From Gammaproteobacteria bacterium (GTDB taxonomy: Bacteria; Pseudomonadota; Gammaproteobacteria; UBA5861): 64,000 nucleotides of DNA. Location: assembly GCA_022360445.1 (NCBI GenBank), contig JAKSCV010000058.1, positions 62,001-126,000 on the forward strand. The letters run 5' to 3'. The notes beneath the pieces are model-generated. The model had not been told where the DNA came from. It made no database searches and saw only the letters and a list, made by a program, of their open reading frames with translations. This document shows, in pieces, positions 55,931 through 64,000 of the stretch. A program made the translations under genes and the position numbers. Numbering within the stretch: the first letter of the stretch is position 1; every line of letters begins with the position of its first letter.

Positions 55931-55965
55931 CTCCACATTGCAGCGGACAAGCTGATCTGTAACCA
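55925..55965 (+). repeat. Truncated attC left half at the right end of the array
   Basis: AGCTAAC at 55925-55931, then CATTGCAGCGGACAAGC, resembles the left arm of an attC. No matching right half is seen before the IS3 remnant starts, so the site appears cut by the insertion or a deletion. Confidence 0.5.
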
Positions 55966-56046
55966 CTTTTAATGGACAGTATTTTTTGTTCATATGAAAA
56001 GGTTCAGTGTGGGACAAACAAATAGAGAAACTACGGTCGCTATACG

Positions 56047-56790
56047 TTGGCTTTCAAACTTCAATCCGTTAAGTTAGCGAATCATCCTGAGGTTAGGTCA
56101 AAGGATGTCGCCGACATCTTTAGGCATACATTCAGTGATGCTTTACCGTTAGCAAATGGAACACAGGCGCGGTGAACTCATGAAAAATAAGCACATGAAA
56201 AAAGAAGCTCCATCACCTAAGCGTCGTCCTGATCGTACAGATCCGATCAGGAAAGTGGGAGAGAAGCTAGCCGAAGCTGAAAAACGTATGAAGAAGCGCG
56301 AACGGGAACTTGGGAACCACAATGATGAGATCGAACTTTTAAAAAAGGCCGAACGGTCCTTCCAGCGGAAAAAATAGATTGATGTGGACTCGTTGAGAAG
56401 AACAAGGGCCAAGATATCTGGCCGCTACGTAAGCTGTTGGGTCTTTTCAGAAACGGTTTCTATGCCTGGCGGTCCCCAGGCGAAAGTAAGCAGCAGAGAT
56501 ATGATGGTGAATTGAAAGAAGCCATTATTGAGCGACATCAAGGCTCCAGGTGAGCTTATGGCGCCCACCGAGACATCAGCAACTACGTCGCAACGGCTTT
56601 GACTGCAGTGTTCGGAAGATGAAACGGTTAATAAAGGCAGTTGGTGTAGAAGCCTCTAGTAAAGGGCTGTATACATGCAACCCCGGTCGACACGACTTCT
56701 ACAGCTCAACTGGTAACCTGCTCTCTGAGGATGAGACAACACTGCCTGAGGGCTGCACTGGGCTAGTGACTTCACTTATTATAGGTACCA
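56047..56790 (+). pseudogene. Decayed IS3-family element, right remnant
   Basis: OrfA pieces are AFKLQSVKLANHPEVRSKDVADI (from 56050), then in a second frame LMKNKHMKKEAPSPKRRPD... and LGNHNDEIELLKKAERSF ending at 56377. OrfB pieces are PLRKLLGLFRNGFYAWRSPGESKQQRYDGELKEAIIERHQGSR (from 56424), AYGAHRDISNY after a stop codon, and after a frameshift RRNGFDCSVRKMKRLIKAVGVEA ... NPGRHDFYSSTGNLLSE. The DDE catalytic half of OrfB is missing after 56790. Sequence differs from the left remnant, so they are two separate elements. Confidence 0.75.
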
Positions 56791-56808
56791 GTTAAGGATG
56801 GCTCTATC

Positions 56809-57145
56809 ATGCGATTGTGGCCGATCTCTTTAGCATTAGCTTTCGTTATTATCATCGCTTTTGTTTTTCTCTTGCGGGGGGAAGCCAACTGGGAAAAGCG
56901 CATTATCGAATAAGATTGAGGGGGTTGGCCGTTCTTCGGCGGGGAGTTCAGGATATATTGATTTGGAAGAAGAAACATACAAGCTTTCAAACATTGGAAA
57001 AAAATACCTCGATCTTGTACTAAAAGATGGTGCTCCCATCATTGAAAAAGCGCTGATTTCACAGCCTGGAGAGCTTAGAGAAAAATCTGAAATTAAAGAC
57101 CGATCAAAAATGGAAGCTGAGCAAGTATTCTCAACCAACTTTTAG
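56809..57145 (+). pseudogene. Small lipoprotein, possibly frameshifted
   Basis: An ATG at 56809 opens MRLWPISLALAFVIIIAFV, a signal-like segment, but the frame stops at 56911. Shifting by one base near the T-runs at 56859-56869 gives FFSCGGKPTGKS, a lipobox-like Cys, and 85 more residues ending EQVFSTNF. Without a shift, TTG at 56861 gives a 94-residue protein with too short a signal. I know no family. It sits directly right of the IS3 remnant. Confidence 0.4.
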
Positions 57146-57212
57146 ACCTGATCCCACGTCCTTCTATAATCAATAGATCAGTTGAAAATAATCTGAAAAT
57201 AAAAGAAACAGC

Positions 57213-57656
57213 ATGAATAAGATAAAAATAGTGACTCTAGCTTTTGCGTTTTTAGCTTCAAGTCAAAGCATCTCTGGTTCCTTTAATTCAGATCCTGAAC
57301 CCATCAATAGTCATTTAAAAAACATGAGCCCAGACACATTCAATACCATCATCAATGAAGCCTATAAAAACAAGGAAAAATGGGTTAATAGCCCTCATGA
57401 ATATATCACGAAACTATTTGATCTCAATTTTTTAAGAAGCATTGAGTATACCTATAAAGTAGACAATATAGAAAAGCCAAAAAATATTGTAATTAGTATT
57501 AAAAGAGATGGTTTTTTAGATGATTCAGTTCGTGGAGACCTACACATATTACACCTTGTTTTAGACTCGGCTAACAGGTGGGAAATTACAGAAATTCACA
57601 AAGGCGTTTTATGCTGGAGGGGCAAAAGTGATCATCCATTAAAAACCTGTCAATAA
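57213..57656 (+). CDS. Secreted protein of unknown function, AT-rich
   Basis: I do not recognise this 147-residue protein. It has a signal peptide (MNKIKIVTLAFAFLASSQSISG), then a helical part and a strand-rich end (VISIKRDGFLDDSVRGDLHILHLVLDSANRWEITEIHKGVLCWRGKSDHPLKTC) with two Cys. The last part resembles small periplasmic proteins with NTF2- or cystatin-like folds. Its base composition is clearly more AT-rich than the core genes, which suggests transfer. Confidence 0.65.
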   Translation: MNKIKIVTLAFAFLASSQSISGSFNSDPEPINSHLKNMSPDTFNTIINEAYKNKEKWVNSPHEYITKLFDLNFLRSIEYTYKVDNIEKPKNIVISIKRDGFLDDSVRGDLHILHLVLDSANRWEITEIHKGVLCWRGKSDHPLKTCQ

Positions 57657-57975
57657 AGCTTCATATTGGGTACCCCCACAACATCCTGCATGCAGATCTG
57701 CACAGGGCATTTCACTTAGGATAATGAAGCTTGATCCAACTATCACGTAGCAGTAGCCCCACAGACTTCAAGTCGTCTAATGACAGTGCCTGATTGACCC
57801 CTGGCGTTTCCGCGCTACGCCATGACTCTTTTGCTGGTCATGCCATGCACAACAGCTTGGACATGTCGGGTATCACTATTTTCACCTCATATACTGCTGG
57901 CTTCTCAGAGCTGGACTCCAAATAGTTAAGTATTTTCTTGACTTTATTCCCAAACAGTTAATATAATTCTTAACT
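57657..57975. other. Intergenic stretch without a gene
   Basis: About 320 bp with no supported coding frame. It contains a perfect 9-bp inverted repeat, AAGCTTCAT (57656-57664) and ATGAAGCTT (57724-57732), and a CATGAC...GTCATG hairpin-like pair near 57822-57843. The end (from about 57900) should hold the promoter of the ArsR-type gene. Confidence 0.5.
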
Positions 57976-58296
57976 ATGAACATTGAGACCTTTAAAGCAA
58001 TTTCGCACCCTTTTCGAAAGCAGGTGATCGAACAGCTCGCCAATGGTGAGTCACTTGGCACCCAAGAGCTCAAAGGTGACTTTGGCATCACAAAGGCCGC
58101 CGTATCTCAGCACCTAAAGATTCTTCGTGACGCCCAACTCATTCACGAAATCAAGGTGGGTCGCAACAAAGAATATCTTATCAACCCAGACAGCATCAAA
58201 GAGATCTTCATCTGGGCACAGTCTTTTCAAGCCTTTTGGTCGAGCAAAATGACCTCTCTGAACACTTACCTGGAGCAAGAATATGGCCAAGATTGA
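57976..58296 (+). CDS. ArsR-family transcriptional regulator
   Basis: The 106-residue winged-helix protein has the ArsR layout: FKAISHPFRKQVIEQLANGES, LGTQELKGDFGITKAAVSQHLKILRDAQLIHEIKVGRNKEYLINPDSIKEIFIWAQSFQAFW. No metal-binding ELCVCDL motif is present; it belongs to the group paired with SRPBCC/AHSA1 proteins. Its end overlaps the SRPBCC gene by 14 bp, so the two form an operon that it probably autoregulates. Confidence 0.9.
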   Translation: MNIETFKAISHPFRKQVIEQLANGESLGTQELKGDFGITKAAVSQHLKILRDAQLIHEIKVGRNKEYLINPDSIKEIFIWAQSFQAFWSSKMTSLNTYLEQEYGQD

Positions 58297-58774
58297 ATTG
58301 CGCGGCATCTACGCTTTTTCACGCGCTGATGTGTGGGCCGCACTCACCACTCGAGAAGCCTTATCCGAATGGTTGATGCACACCGATTTCGATCTCAAAA
58401 TCGGCCACAAATTTAAGTTTCACGGCAAACCGGAAGGTGGCTGGCGCGGTTTTATGGAATGTACCGTGCTGGAGTACACCGAAGAGGAATATCTGAAAAT
58501 CGACTGGTTAGGGATGCCGGAACACGACCTTCAAACAGTGGAGTTTTTCTTAAATGATCATCCGAGGGGCTGTGAATTACGCTTGGTGCATTCGGGTTGG
58601 AACCGTTCCCATGGGCCATTCAATGGGTTTGTGCTGCGCAAGATCATCACCTTCGGCTGGAAGAAGATGCTCAATAAACAATTAGCGCCTGTCTTAGAAG
58701 AGGGTGTCAGTTGCGGCTTCGCCAATATCCCGGCCAACCTCGTCAATAAATGGCGCAAAGAGTCTGACGCTTAA
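58283..58774 (+). CDS. SRPBCC (AHSA1-like) domain protein
   Basis: The 163-residue protein shows the AHSA1/START-like fold: IYAFSRADVWAALTTREALSEWLMHTDFDLKIGHKFKFHG, GGWRGFMECTVLEYTEEEYLKIDW, and CELRLVHSGWNRSHGPFNGFVLRKIITFGWKKMLNKQLAPVLEEG. Such proteins bind a hydrophobic ligand in a deep cavity; none can be named. It overlaps the ArsR-type regulator, a common pairing. Confidence 0.9.
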   Translation: MAKIELRGIYAFSRADVWAALTTREALSEWLMHTDFDLKIGHKFKFHGKPEGGWRGFMECTVLEYTEEEYLKIDWLGMPEHDLQTVEFFLNDHPRGCELRLVHSGWNRSHGPFNGFVLRKIITFGWKKMLNKQLAPVLEEGVSCGFANIPANLVNKWRKESDA

Positions 58775-58953
58775 TTCCGTTCTTTGCGGGACCGCCCCGC
58801 CGTCCAATGATTTTCCCTAAACATATAAAAATGTTTTTAAAAAACCTTTCTAAACTACGCGTTAGATTACGTTTTTAGCGGGCTAGATTGAGTCGACCCA
58901 ACATATAAGGTTATCTTCAATATCATGAACTTTTAGGCGAATTAGAAATTTCT

Positions 58954-59463
58954 ATGTCTTCAATTTCAAAAAATAAGGTAGAACTAGTTGAAGCTATTCA
59001 AACTGCTTTCGATAAGCTTATCGAAGACTATGCAAATATTCCTGAAGAATACTCCAGGGAGATAGGCGTCGAAGGGAATATCAAAAACACTGAAATAAGT
59101 GTTTGCGATACAATTTCGTATTTAATCGGATGGGGAAAGCTTGTATTAAAATGGTACGATCTGAAGTCTAAAAATTTAGATGTCGATTTCCCAGAGACCG
59201 GTTACAAGTGGAACCAGTTAGGCCAACTTGCGGTTCACTTTCACTTAGAATATCGAGATTGGTCTTATAACAATTTGCTCCTTGAGTTCCAGTCAACAAC
59301 TGAACAGATTCTAAAATTAGTCAATTCGCTCAGCGACGATGAGCTGTATGCAGAAGCTTGGTATGAAAAGTACACATTAGGAAGGATGATTCAATTTAAC
59401 ACATCATCACCTATGAAAAATATTCGTGCAAAGATACGTAGGTTTAAAAAAGAGAATCTATGA
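58954..59463 (+). CDS. ClbS/DfsB-family four-helix protein
   Basis: The 169-residue helical protein matches the ClbS/DfsB (DinB-like) family: SKNKVELVEAIQTAFDKLIEDYANIP, VCDTISYLIGWGKLVLKWY, FPETGYKWNQLGQLAVHFHLEYRDWSYNNLLLEFQST and YTLGRMIQFNTSSPMKNIRAKIRRFKK. ClbS is a cyclopropane hydrolase that protects colibactin producers; most homologues are uncharacterised. GTTAGAT at 58861-58867, 87 bases upstream, resembles an integron R' box, so this could be a stray cassette. AT-rich compared with the flanking core genes. Confidence 0.8.
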   Translation: MSSISKNKVELVEAIQTAFDKLIEDYANIPEEYSREIGVEGNIKNTEISVCDTISYLIGWGKLVLKWYDLKSKNLDVDFPETGYKWNQLGQLAVHFHLEYRDWSYNNLLLEFQSTTEQILKLVNSLSDDELYAEAWYEKYTLGRMIQFNTSSPMKNIRAKIRRFKKENL

Positions 59464-59550
59464 GAAAAGATCACATAACACGTGCATTAAGCAACGCCTT
59501 TTAAGACGATATATCTGTTTTTTAGCGCGTATTCCATAAACCACCCATAA

Positions 59551-60657
59551 TTACGATCTTCCCCTCGCCAGCAAGTCCAGCACATAGTCACCAACCGCCA
59601 GGGAAGCTGTTAAGCCAGGGGACTCGATGCCGTAAAGGTTAACCAGGCCCGGCACGCCGTGAGTCTGACGACCCTGAATGATAAAGTCCCCAGCAGCATC
59701 TCCAGGGCCAACGACTTTAGGTCGTATGCCGCTGTAGGACGGTTGCAAGCGGTCCTTCTCTAATGCGGGGTAATACGCTTTGATTGCGGCATAGAATTGC
59801 GCTGCTCGCTTGGGGTCCACACGGTAATCAAGCCGGTAGACCCATTCCGTGTCTGGCCCGAAGCGCGCCTGCCCAGCCAAATCAAGGGTCAAATGCACAC
59901 CCAGCCCTTCGTCATTGGGCAGGGGGTATATCAAGCGGGAAAAAGGGTTTTTACCCCCGAGGGAGAAGTAGCACCCCCGAGAGAGGTATTGCGGCGGTAT
60001 GGTGTGTGCAGGCAAGCCTTCGATCCCATGCGCAACCTGCTGAGCAGACAAGCCGGCACAATTAATAAGCTCCGCGCTGCTGACGGTATCGCCGTCTACG
60101 GTGACATCAAAACCGCCACGGATAACACTCGCCGCCTGGACGTTGGCCGAAAGCACCAAATCGGCACCCGCAGATTCGGCCTCACCCAACAGTGAGAGCA
60201 TCAGCTGATGACTGTCAATAATGCCCGTGTTTGGGGAATATAGCGCGACAACCCCCGCAAGTGCAGGCTCCATAGCATTCAGTTCATCCCTCTCAATCAG
60301 GCGCAAGCCTTGTACGCCGTTGGTCTCAGCTTTTTTTTGAAGTACCTGTAGCGCCTCGCGTTGGCTGTTCTGGCTGGCCACAATGAGTTTGCCGATACGC
60401 TGGTGCGGCACACCGTGGTTTGCGCAGTATCTGTAAAGTGCCTCCGCTCCGCGTACACAGAGCTGTGCTTTCAGACTGTCCTTGGGGTAGTAGATGCCCG
60501 TGTGAATGACTTCACTATTACGTGCACTGGTTTCTTCCCCAATCTGTGCATGGCGTTCAACGATCAGTACCTGTCGGCCCGAACGTGCACAAGCCCGGGC
60601 AACCGCCAGCCCAACCACCCCGCCGCCAATGACAATGGTATCGACATCCATGCGCAA
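59551..60657 (-). CDS. FAD-dependent oxidoreductase (LhgO-like)
   Basis: The 368-residue protein has an N-terminal FAD site (TIVIGGGVVGLAVARACARSGRQVLIVER, residues 7-35) and the conserved EETSARNSEVIHTGIYYPKDSLKAQLCVRG typical of L-2-hydroxyglutarate dehydrogenase/oxidase (LhgO) and related DAO-fold enzymes; GIRPKVVGPGDAAGDFIIQG near the C-terminus also matches. It is the last gene of a three-gene minus-strand operon with a dehydratase and an acyl-CoA synthetase, so a 2-hydroxyacid or related acid may be the substrate. Confidence 0.85.
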   Translation of the reverse strand: MRMDVDTIVIGGGVVGLAVARACARSGRQVLIVERHAQIGEETSARNSEVIHTGIYYPKDSLKAQLCVRGAEALYRYCANHGVPHQRIGKLIVASQNSQREALQVLQKKAETNGVQGLRLIERDELNAMEPALAGVVALYSPNTGIIDSHQLMLSLLGEAESAGADLVLSANVQAASVIRGGFDVTVDGDTVSSAELINCAGLSAQQVAHGIEGLPAHTIPPQYLSRGCYFSLGGKNPFSRLIYPLPNDEGLGVHLTLDLAGQARFGPDTEWVYRLDYRVDPKRAAQFYAAIKAYYPALEKDRLQPSYSGIRPKVVGPGDAAGDFIIQGRQTHGVPGLVNLYGIESPGLTASLAVGDYVLDLLARGRS

Positions 60658-60691
60658 TCAGACTCGGCTCTCTACGTCCGAATCACACAGC

Positions 60692-61828
60692 TTATCGGCT
60701 GGGCAGCTCTGCAACAGCCCGCCCCAGTGACGACAGTGCCCCGTCTTGATTGGTGAGCTTGATATCGAAAGCAACGTAGTGCTTGCCCTGTTCCTGGTAC
60801 TTATCCGTGACTTCGCCGTTGATGTAGATGATGTCTCCTTCCGGGTTGTGACGGCGAATTTCCGAATAGAGTTTATGCAACATGCCATTATCCCCGATCC
60901 AGTTGGTGATGAAGTGTGTCATCCACGAACAACGCTCAGGGCCGTAATCATAAGCGCCGGGCACGCCGACTTTGTGAGCAAATTCGGTTTCCCAGTGGAC
61001 ACGTTCTGGGCAGTCGGGGATGCCGTATTTGTTTTTGATCCCAAGCCCACGGTGTTGGCTGATCATTTTATAAGCCAGCTTGTTGGCACGGATATAAAGC
61101 CCGCCCCACCCTTGGGCATAACCGATAAAGCCGGTCACGGTCATAGGGCCTTTGACCATTGTAGGCAGTTGAGTGCCAACGGTGACATCGTTCCAGTACA
61201 GGGTGTCTGCACCGCGAACTTTTTCCTCAGCATAGAGATCGTAAACCGCTTCGATTTCTTCCTCGGTATAAACACGGTGGGGAGCTTGCTTTTCTTCCTG
61301 ATATTTTGTGCCTTCCTCACGTGCCTGGTCCCGATCCGTGCGGAAGCACCAGGTATCGGCCGACGCCAGGCGGTCACCTTCTGGGGTGTAATAGTCAACG
61401 TGATAAATTTGCTGAATCGAGCGCCCGGCAAAGCGGGTCTCGTGTTCGATTAGGTCTTTTAAATAAACTTCACTGGTGATTGCCATGTTGCGCCGAATCG
61501 GCCTATACCAAGTGAAGTCGACCCCGGCAAACATGGCGTGTACACCGGGTAAGCCCCCCACATACCCACTGGCGACGCGATTGCACGCAAACAGGAAAGA
61601 AGGCAGACCGATGATATCGCCATATTGTGTGGTTTTACCGTAGTCGGGGTCGCACCAAAGCGGGTTATCGTCACCAATGCCGTGCGCGTAGTGACGAATA
61701 TTATCCCGAGTGGACTCATAGCACCAAGGCTCCAAGGTATTTTCAATTTTAACGCCTATACGTGCCTGCAGGCTGTCGAGCGCTTTATCGGTAATACCGA
61801 CAAATTCGCGTTGTAATGGGTGAGACAT
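60692..61828 (-). CDS. FAS1-like/MaoC double-hotdog dehydratase
   Basis: The 378-residue protein contains two hotdog-fold halves. The first has RIGVKIENTLEPWCYESTRDNIRHYAHGIGDDNPLWCDPDYGKTTQYGDIIGLPSFLFACNR, the FAS1-like dehydratase N-terminal type (MaoC_dehydrat_N); the second carries GFIGYAQGWGGLYIRANK and VHWETEFAHKVGVPGAYDYGPERCSWMTHFITNWIGDNG. Such proteins hydrate or dehydrate acyl-CoAs. It ends 34 bp before the oxidoreductase and starts one base after the upstream acyl-CoA synthetase stop, so coupling is tight. Confidence 0.85.
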   Translation of the reverse strand: MSHPLQREFVGITDKALDSLQARIGVKIENTLEPWCYESTRDNIRHYAHGIGDDNPLWCDPDYGKTTQYGDIIGLPSFLFACNRVASGYVGGLPGVHAMFAGVDFTWYRPIRRNMAITSEVYLKDLIEHETRFAGRSIQQIYHVDYYTPEGDRLASADTWCFRTDRDQAREEGTKYQEEKQAPHRVYTEEEIEAVYDLYAEEKVRGADTLYWNDVTVGTQLPTMVKGPMTVTGFIGYAQGWGGLYIRANKLAYKMISQHRGLGIKNKYGIPDCPERVHWETEFAHKVGVPGAYDYGPERCSWMTHFITNWIGDNGMLHKLYSEIRRHNPEGDIIYINGEVTDKYQEQGKHYVAFDIKLTNQDGALSSLGRAVAELPSR

Positions 61829-63385
61829 TTAAGAAGCTTCCTCCGTTGTTGGTTGCGGCACTCTTTCTTTGAGAGCTTTACGATTGATTTTACCCGCTGG
61901 CGTTTTCGGCAGCGAAGTCACAAATTCAATGATGCGTGGGTACTCATGCGCGCTCAACTGGCTTTTCATGTACTGTTGAATGTCCGTCTCGGCCGTGGCG
62001 TGAGGGTCACGGCAGACAATGAAGGCTTTTACGACCTGCCCGCGGGTGTCGTCCGGAACACCGATCACAACCGCTTCCACCACATTGTCGTGCTTCATCA
62101 GGGTGTCTTCAATCTCGATCGCACTCATCGTCCAGCCTGCGGAAATGATCACATCATCTGATCGGCCTCCGTGAAAGAAGTATCCATCCTCATCTTGATA
62201 CCCACGGTCCTTCACACAAAACCAGCCACCTTTTTTCTTAACTGCAATTTCCCCTGTTTCGCCGAGGGGCAGCCGGTTGCCCTTGTCGTCAACGATGGCA
62301 ACAATCCAGCCTGGAGCCGCTTTGCCAAGCGCACCGGGGCGTACCACATAATCACTCACACCCGGGTAGTTGACGATGATCACCCCCACTTCCGTGCTTC
62401 CGTACATGCTGCAGGGTTCGGCCCCTAAATCGGTTCTGATGAACTCCGCCGTGCCGCTGTCCATAGGTTCACCGGTAAATGAGGCTTTTTTCAAGGAAAT
62501 CGAATACTGCTTGGCACTGCCGGTATTTTTCATCATGCGATACACTGTCGGCGCCGCAGCCATGTTGTCGATGTTAAACTCGTCTAAGGCCTGGAACATA
62601 CGTTCGGCCTTAAATGGGCCGGCGTAGCTGGCGATGTGAATCCCCAGCGCCAGCGGGGCAAATGTTCCGTGCCAAAGCCCGTGGCCCCAGGCCGGGGAAG
62701 AGGGGCAAAAGTAGCGGTCGCCAGGGCGCAAACCCACGCCATAGAGGGCTGCAATCATCAGCGTCACAATCGCGCGGTGCGTATGCTTGACGGCCTCCGG
62801 CAGTGCCCGGGTAGTGCCCGATGTGTACTGGAAAACAGCCAGGTCATCGGCCTTCGTATTCACCGTGTAGTGGCCCGGGTAGTCCCGCATGGTCTGCCAG
62901 AAGTGATGGTCTGGGCTCACAATTTTCAACTCGGGAAAATCCGCCGCAAGCTGTTCGGTGTCTTTTTCGGTGACCAGCATTACCGGGTGGCAGTCATTAA
63001 TCCTGAGTGCCAGTGCATCCGGCCCAAACAAGGTGAACATGGGGACTGCAATAGCACCGCACTTGATGGCGCCAAACATCGCCGCGTAAAAGGCAATACC
63101 CGGTTCGAGCATGATGGCAATGCGGTCACCCTTGCGGACACCTTGGCTCACAAACCAATGGGCCACCTGCGAAGACGTCACGGCAATTTCTGCAAACGTG
63201 TAGTGCTCGCTGTGGCCATCAGCGAACATGATGCTGACCGCTTCTCCACGGCCGGTATGCCGGTCAATACACTCATGCGCTAGGTTCAGATCCGACTTGC
63301 CCCCGTCAAAAAGCTCCCATAATCGGGGCCATGCGAAAGAATCCAGAATCTCGGTGTACTGGTTAGCTTCAGTCAGTTTTTTCAT
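61829..63385 (-). CDS. AMP-dependent acyl-CoA synthetase
   Basis: The 518-residue ANL-family enzyme has the P-loop-like AVFQYTSGTTRALPEAVKHTHRA, CSMYGSTEVGVIIVNYPG for the adenylate site, the hinge GRSDDVIISAGWTMSAIEIE and the catalytic C-terminal Lys in KTPAGKINRKALK. The motif order resembles acetyl-/medium-chain acyl-CoA synthetases. It is the first gene of the operon with the dehydratase and oxidoreductase, which suggests activation of an unusual carboxylic acid for degradation. Confidence 0.9.
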   Translation of the reverse strand: MKKLTEANQYTEILDSFAWPRLWELFDGGKSDLNLAHECIDRHTGRGEAVSIMFADGHSEHYTFAEIAVTSSQVAHWFVSQGVRKGDRIAIMLEPGIAFYAAMFGAIKCGAIAVPMFTLFGPDALALRINDCHPVMLVTEKDTEQLAADFPELKIVSPDHHFWQTMRDYPGHYTVNTKADDLAVFQYTSGTTRALPEAVKHTHRAIVTLMIAALYGVGLRPGDRYFCPSSPAWGHGLWHGTFAPLALGIHIASYAGPFKAERMFQALDEFNIDNMAAAPTVYRMMKNTGSAKQYSISLKKASFTGEPMDSGTAEFIRTDLGAEPCSMYGSTEVGVIIVNYPGVSDYVVRPGALGKAAPGWIVAIVDDKGNRLPLGETGEIAVKKKGGWFCVKDRGYQDEDGYFFHGGRSDDVIISAGWTMSAIEIEDTLMKHDNVVEAVVIGVPDDTRGQVVKAFIVCRDPHATAETDIQQYMKSQLSAHEYPRIIEFVTSLPKTPAGKINRKALKERVPQPTTEEAS

Positions 63386-64000
63386 GCGTCACACACATTT
63401 CCAGAATTTTTTCGGTGAGCCCGCTTTGCGCTGCGCCCTTATTATTTTGCGAATACGAAAGGTGTTTTTAACGCGTTTTATTAAACCCCGTTATGCTGGC
63501 ATCAATCAAGTTTGATGTGATATGAAAGAGGAGTAAACAATAAGGCATTTATCAAGCTCTTATCTGTGGGGGGGGGTTCGAATGAGGATTCCCGATGACT
63601 TTGAATACATGGGCAATGGCGACTACTCAGAGTGTCGGCAATTGTCTGGTTCTGACTATGCCGCATCTGTTGGCGACGTAGCAGAATCCTTGCAAGTGAT
63701 ACGAACTGGCCGGTGGTCCGTGGCAGTGACCTTGAAGTAGGAAAGTAGCCAGGGTTGGCCCGCCTGGAGTCCGCATGTCGGCAATCCAGTACTGAAAAGC
63801 AATCTAACGCAGAGAATTGATTTTACGTTATTGATAGTCGCCGCTCTCGAAAGCAACACGCTGATTCACGAAGCACCTGCCATTGTTGGGCGCCAAACAC
63901 CTTCTGCAATCGTACACACGGTTAAAAATAGCGATAACGCGTCATCATAATTCACTCAAAAAGCTAAAAGGCCGCTCATTCCTCGCGCTGCTTTTATGCG
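63386..64000. other. Terminal stretch without a convincing gene
   Basis: About 615 bp. The first 150 bp should contain the promoter of the minus-strand operon. An ATG at 63582 opens a 52-codon frame (MRIPDDFEYMGNGDYSECRQ...VTLK, stop 63738-63740) that I cannot assign and would not call a gene; a G9 run lies just before it. The rest shows no coding signal, palindrome or RNA structure I can support. Confidence 0.5.

Noticed and set aside
48403-56790. An integron integrase gene within or beside the array
   Set aside because: No tyrosine-recombinase frame with R...HxxR...Y and the IntI-specific insert was found on either strand near the array.
57656-57732. 9-bp inverted repeat AAGCTTCAT/ATGAAGCTT as IS ends
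   Set aside because: The arms enclose only about 60 bp with no transposase fragment and no target duplication, so chance is more likely.
60746-61453. 235-codon plus-strand frame inside the dehydratase gene
   Set aside because: Antisense of a well-supported hotdog-fold gene, with no start signal.
62636-63283. 215-codon plus-strand frame inside the acyl-CoA synthetase gene
   Set aside because: Antisense shadow; the minus-strand gene carries all ANL motifs.
63582-63740. 52-codon frame near the right edge
   Set aside because: No ribosome-binding site beyond a G-run, no known family and no conserved pattern visible.
1-64000. CRISPR arrays, rRNA or tRNA genes
   Set aside because: No regularly spaced direct repeats, and no conserved rRNA or tRNA-like segments were noticed on reading; a covariance search was not possible.

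Overview
The window is about 64 kb of a gammaproteobacterial chromosome with moderate GC. The core gene order supports this: def-fmt-rsmB-DUF4390-ntrY-ntrX-trkA-trkH, dprA/topA/tsaC, uup/envC, and an acnA divergent from htpX. The proteins look most like those of marine heterotrophs of the Pseudomonadales/Oceanospirillales/Cellvibrionales type, but I cannot name a genus. No rRNA, tRNA or CRISPR array was seen.

Region 1 (1-30 kb) is mostly housekeeping: a cell-division hydrolase activator (envC), the ABC-F ATPase uup, a class II aldolase, rarD/ilvD, a frameshifted double-cupin gene, an old-yellow-enzyme reductase, a FrnE-like thioredoxin-fold protein, an acyl-CoA carboxyltransferase, htpX, acnA, a large orphan lipoprotein, a CofD-type coenzyme F420 enzyme, sthA, an HMG-CoA lyase-like enzyme, tsaC, topA, dprA, a LysM lipoprotein, def, fmt and rsmB.

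Region 2 (30-46 kb) starts with a NtrY/NtrX-type two-component pair whose NtrX AAA+ domain has lost its Walker B and GAFTGA signatures. TrkA/TrkH potassium uptake follows. Next come a SAM methyltransferase and an LpxL-like acyltransferase, then a compact cassette: a flavodoxin-like DarA homologue, a DarB-type ketosynthase, a small HTH-like protein and a BtrH-type acyltransferase. The small HTH gene can only be read through by a -1 shift at A_AAA_AAG, the dnaX slippery heptamer. A TAXI-TRAP transporter pair with a recognisable promoter closes the region.

Region 3 (about 48.0-56.8 kb) is the accessory core: a run of unrelated plus-strand genes separated by imperfect palindromes ending in GTTRRRY-like boxes and starting with RYYYAAC-like boxes. 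These are integron attC sites. No integron integrase is visible, so this looks like a cluster of attC sites lacking an integrase (CALIN), bracketed by decayed IS3-family remnants. Cassette cargo: a cupin, an AraC regulator with a YbhB-like protein, a dead alcohol dehydrogenase, two P-loop kinase-like proteins, a PaiB-like FMN-binding protein, a broken SnoaL/NTF2-like gene, an unrecognised protein with a RecB-type PD-(D/E)XK...QxxxY signature (a candidate defence or DNA-processing nuclease), and an SDR oxidoreductase.

Region 4 (56.8-64 kb) holds small AT-rich orphans, an ArsR/SRPBCC pair, a ClbS/DfsB-like protein next to another possible cassette boundary, and a minus-strand operon for an acyl-CoA synthetase, a double-hotdog dehydratase and an FAD oxidoreductase. 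The last ~600 bp show no convincing gene.
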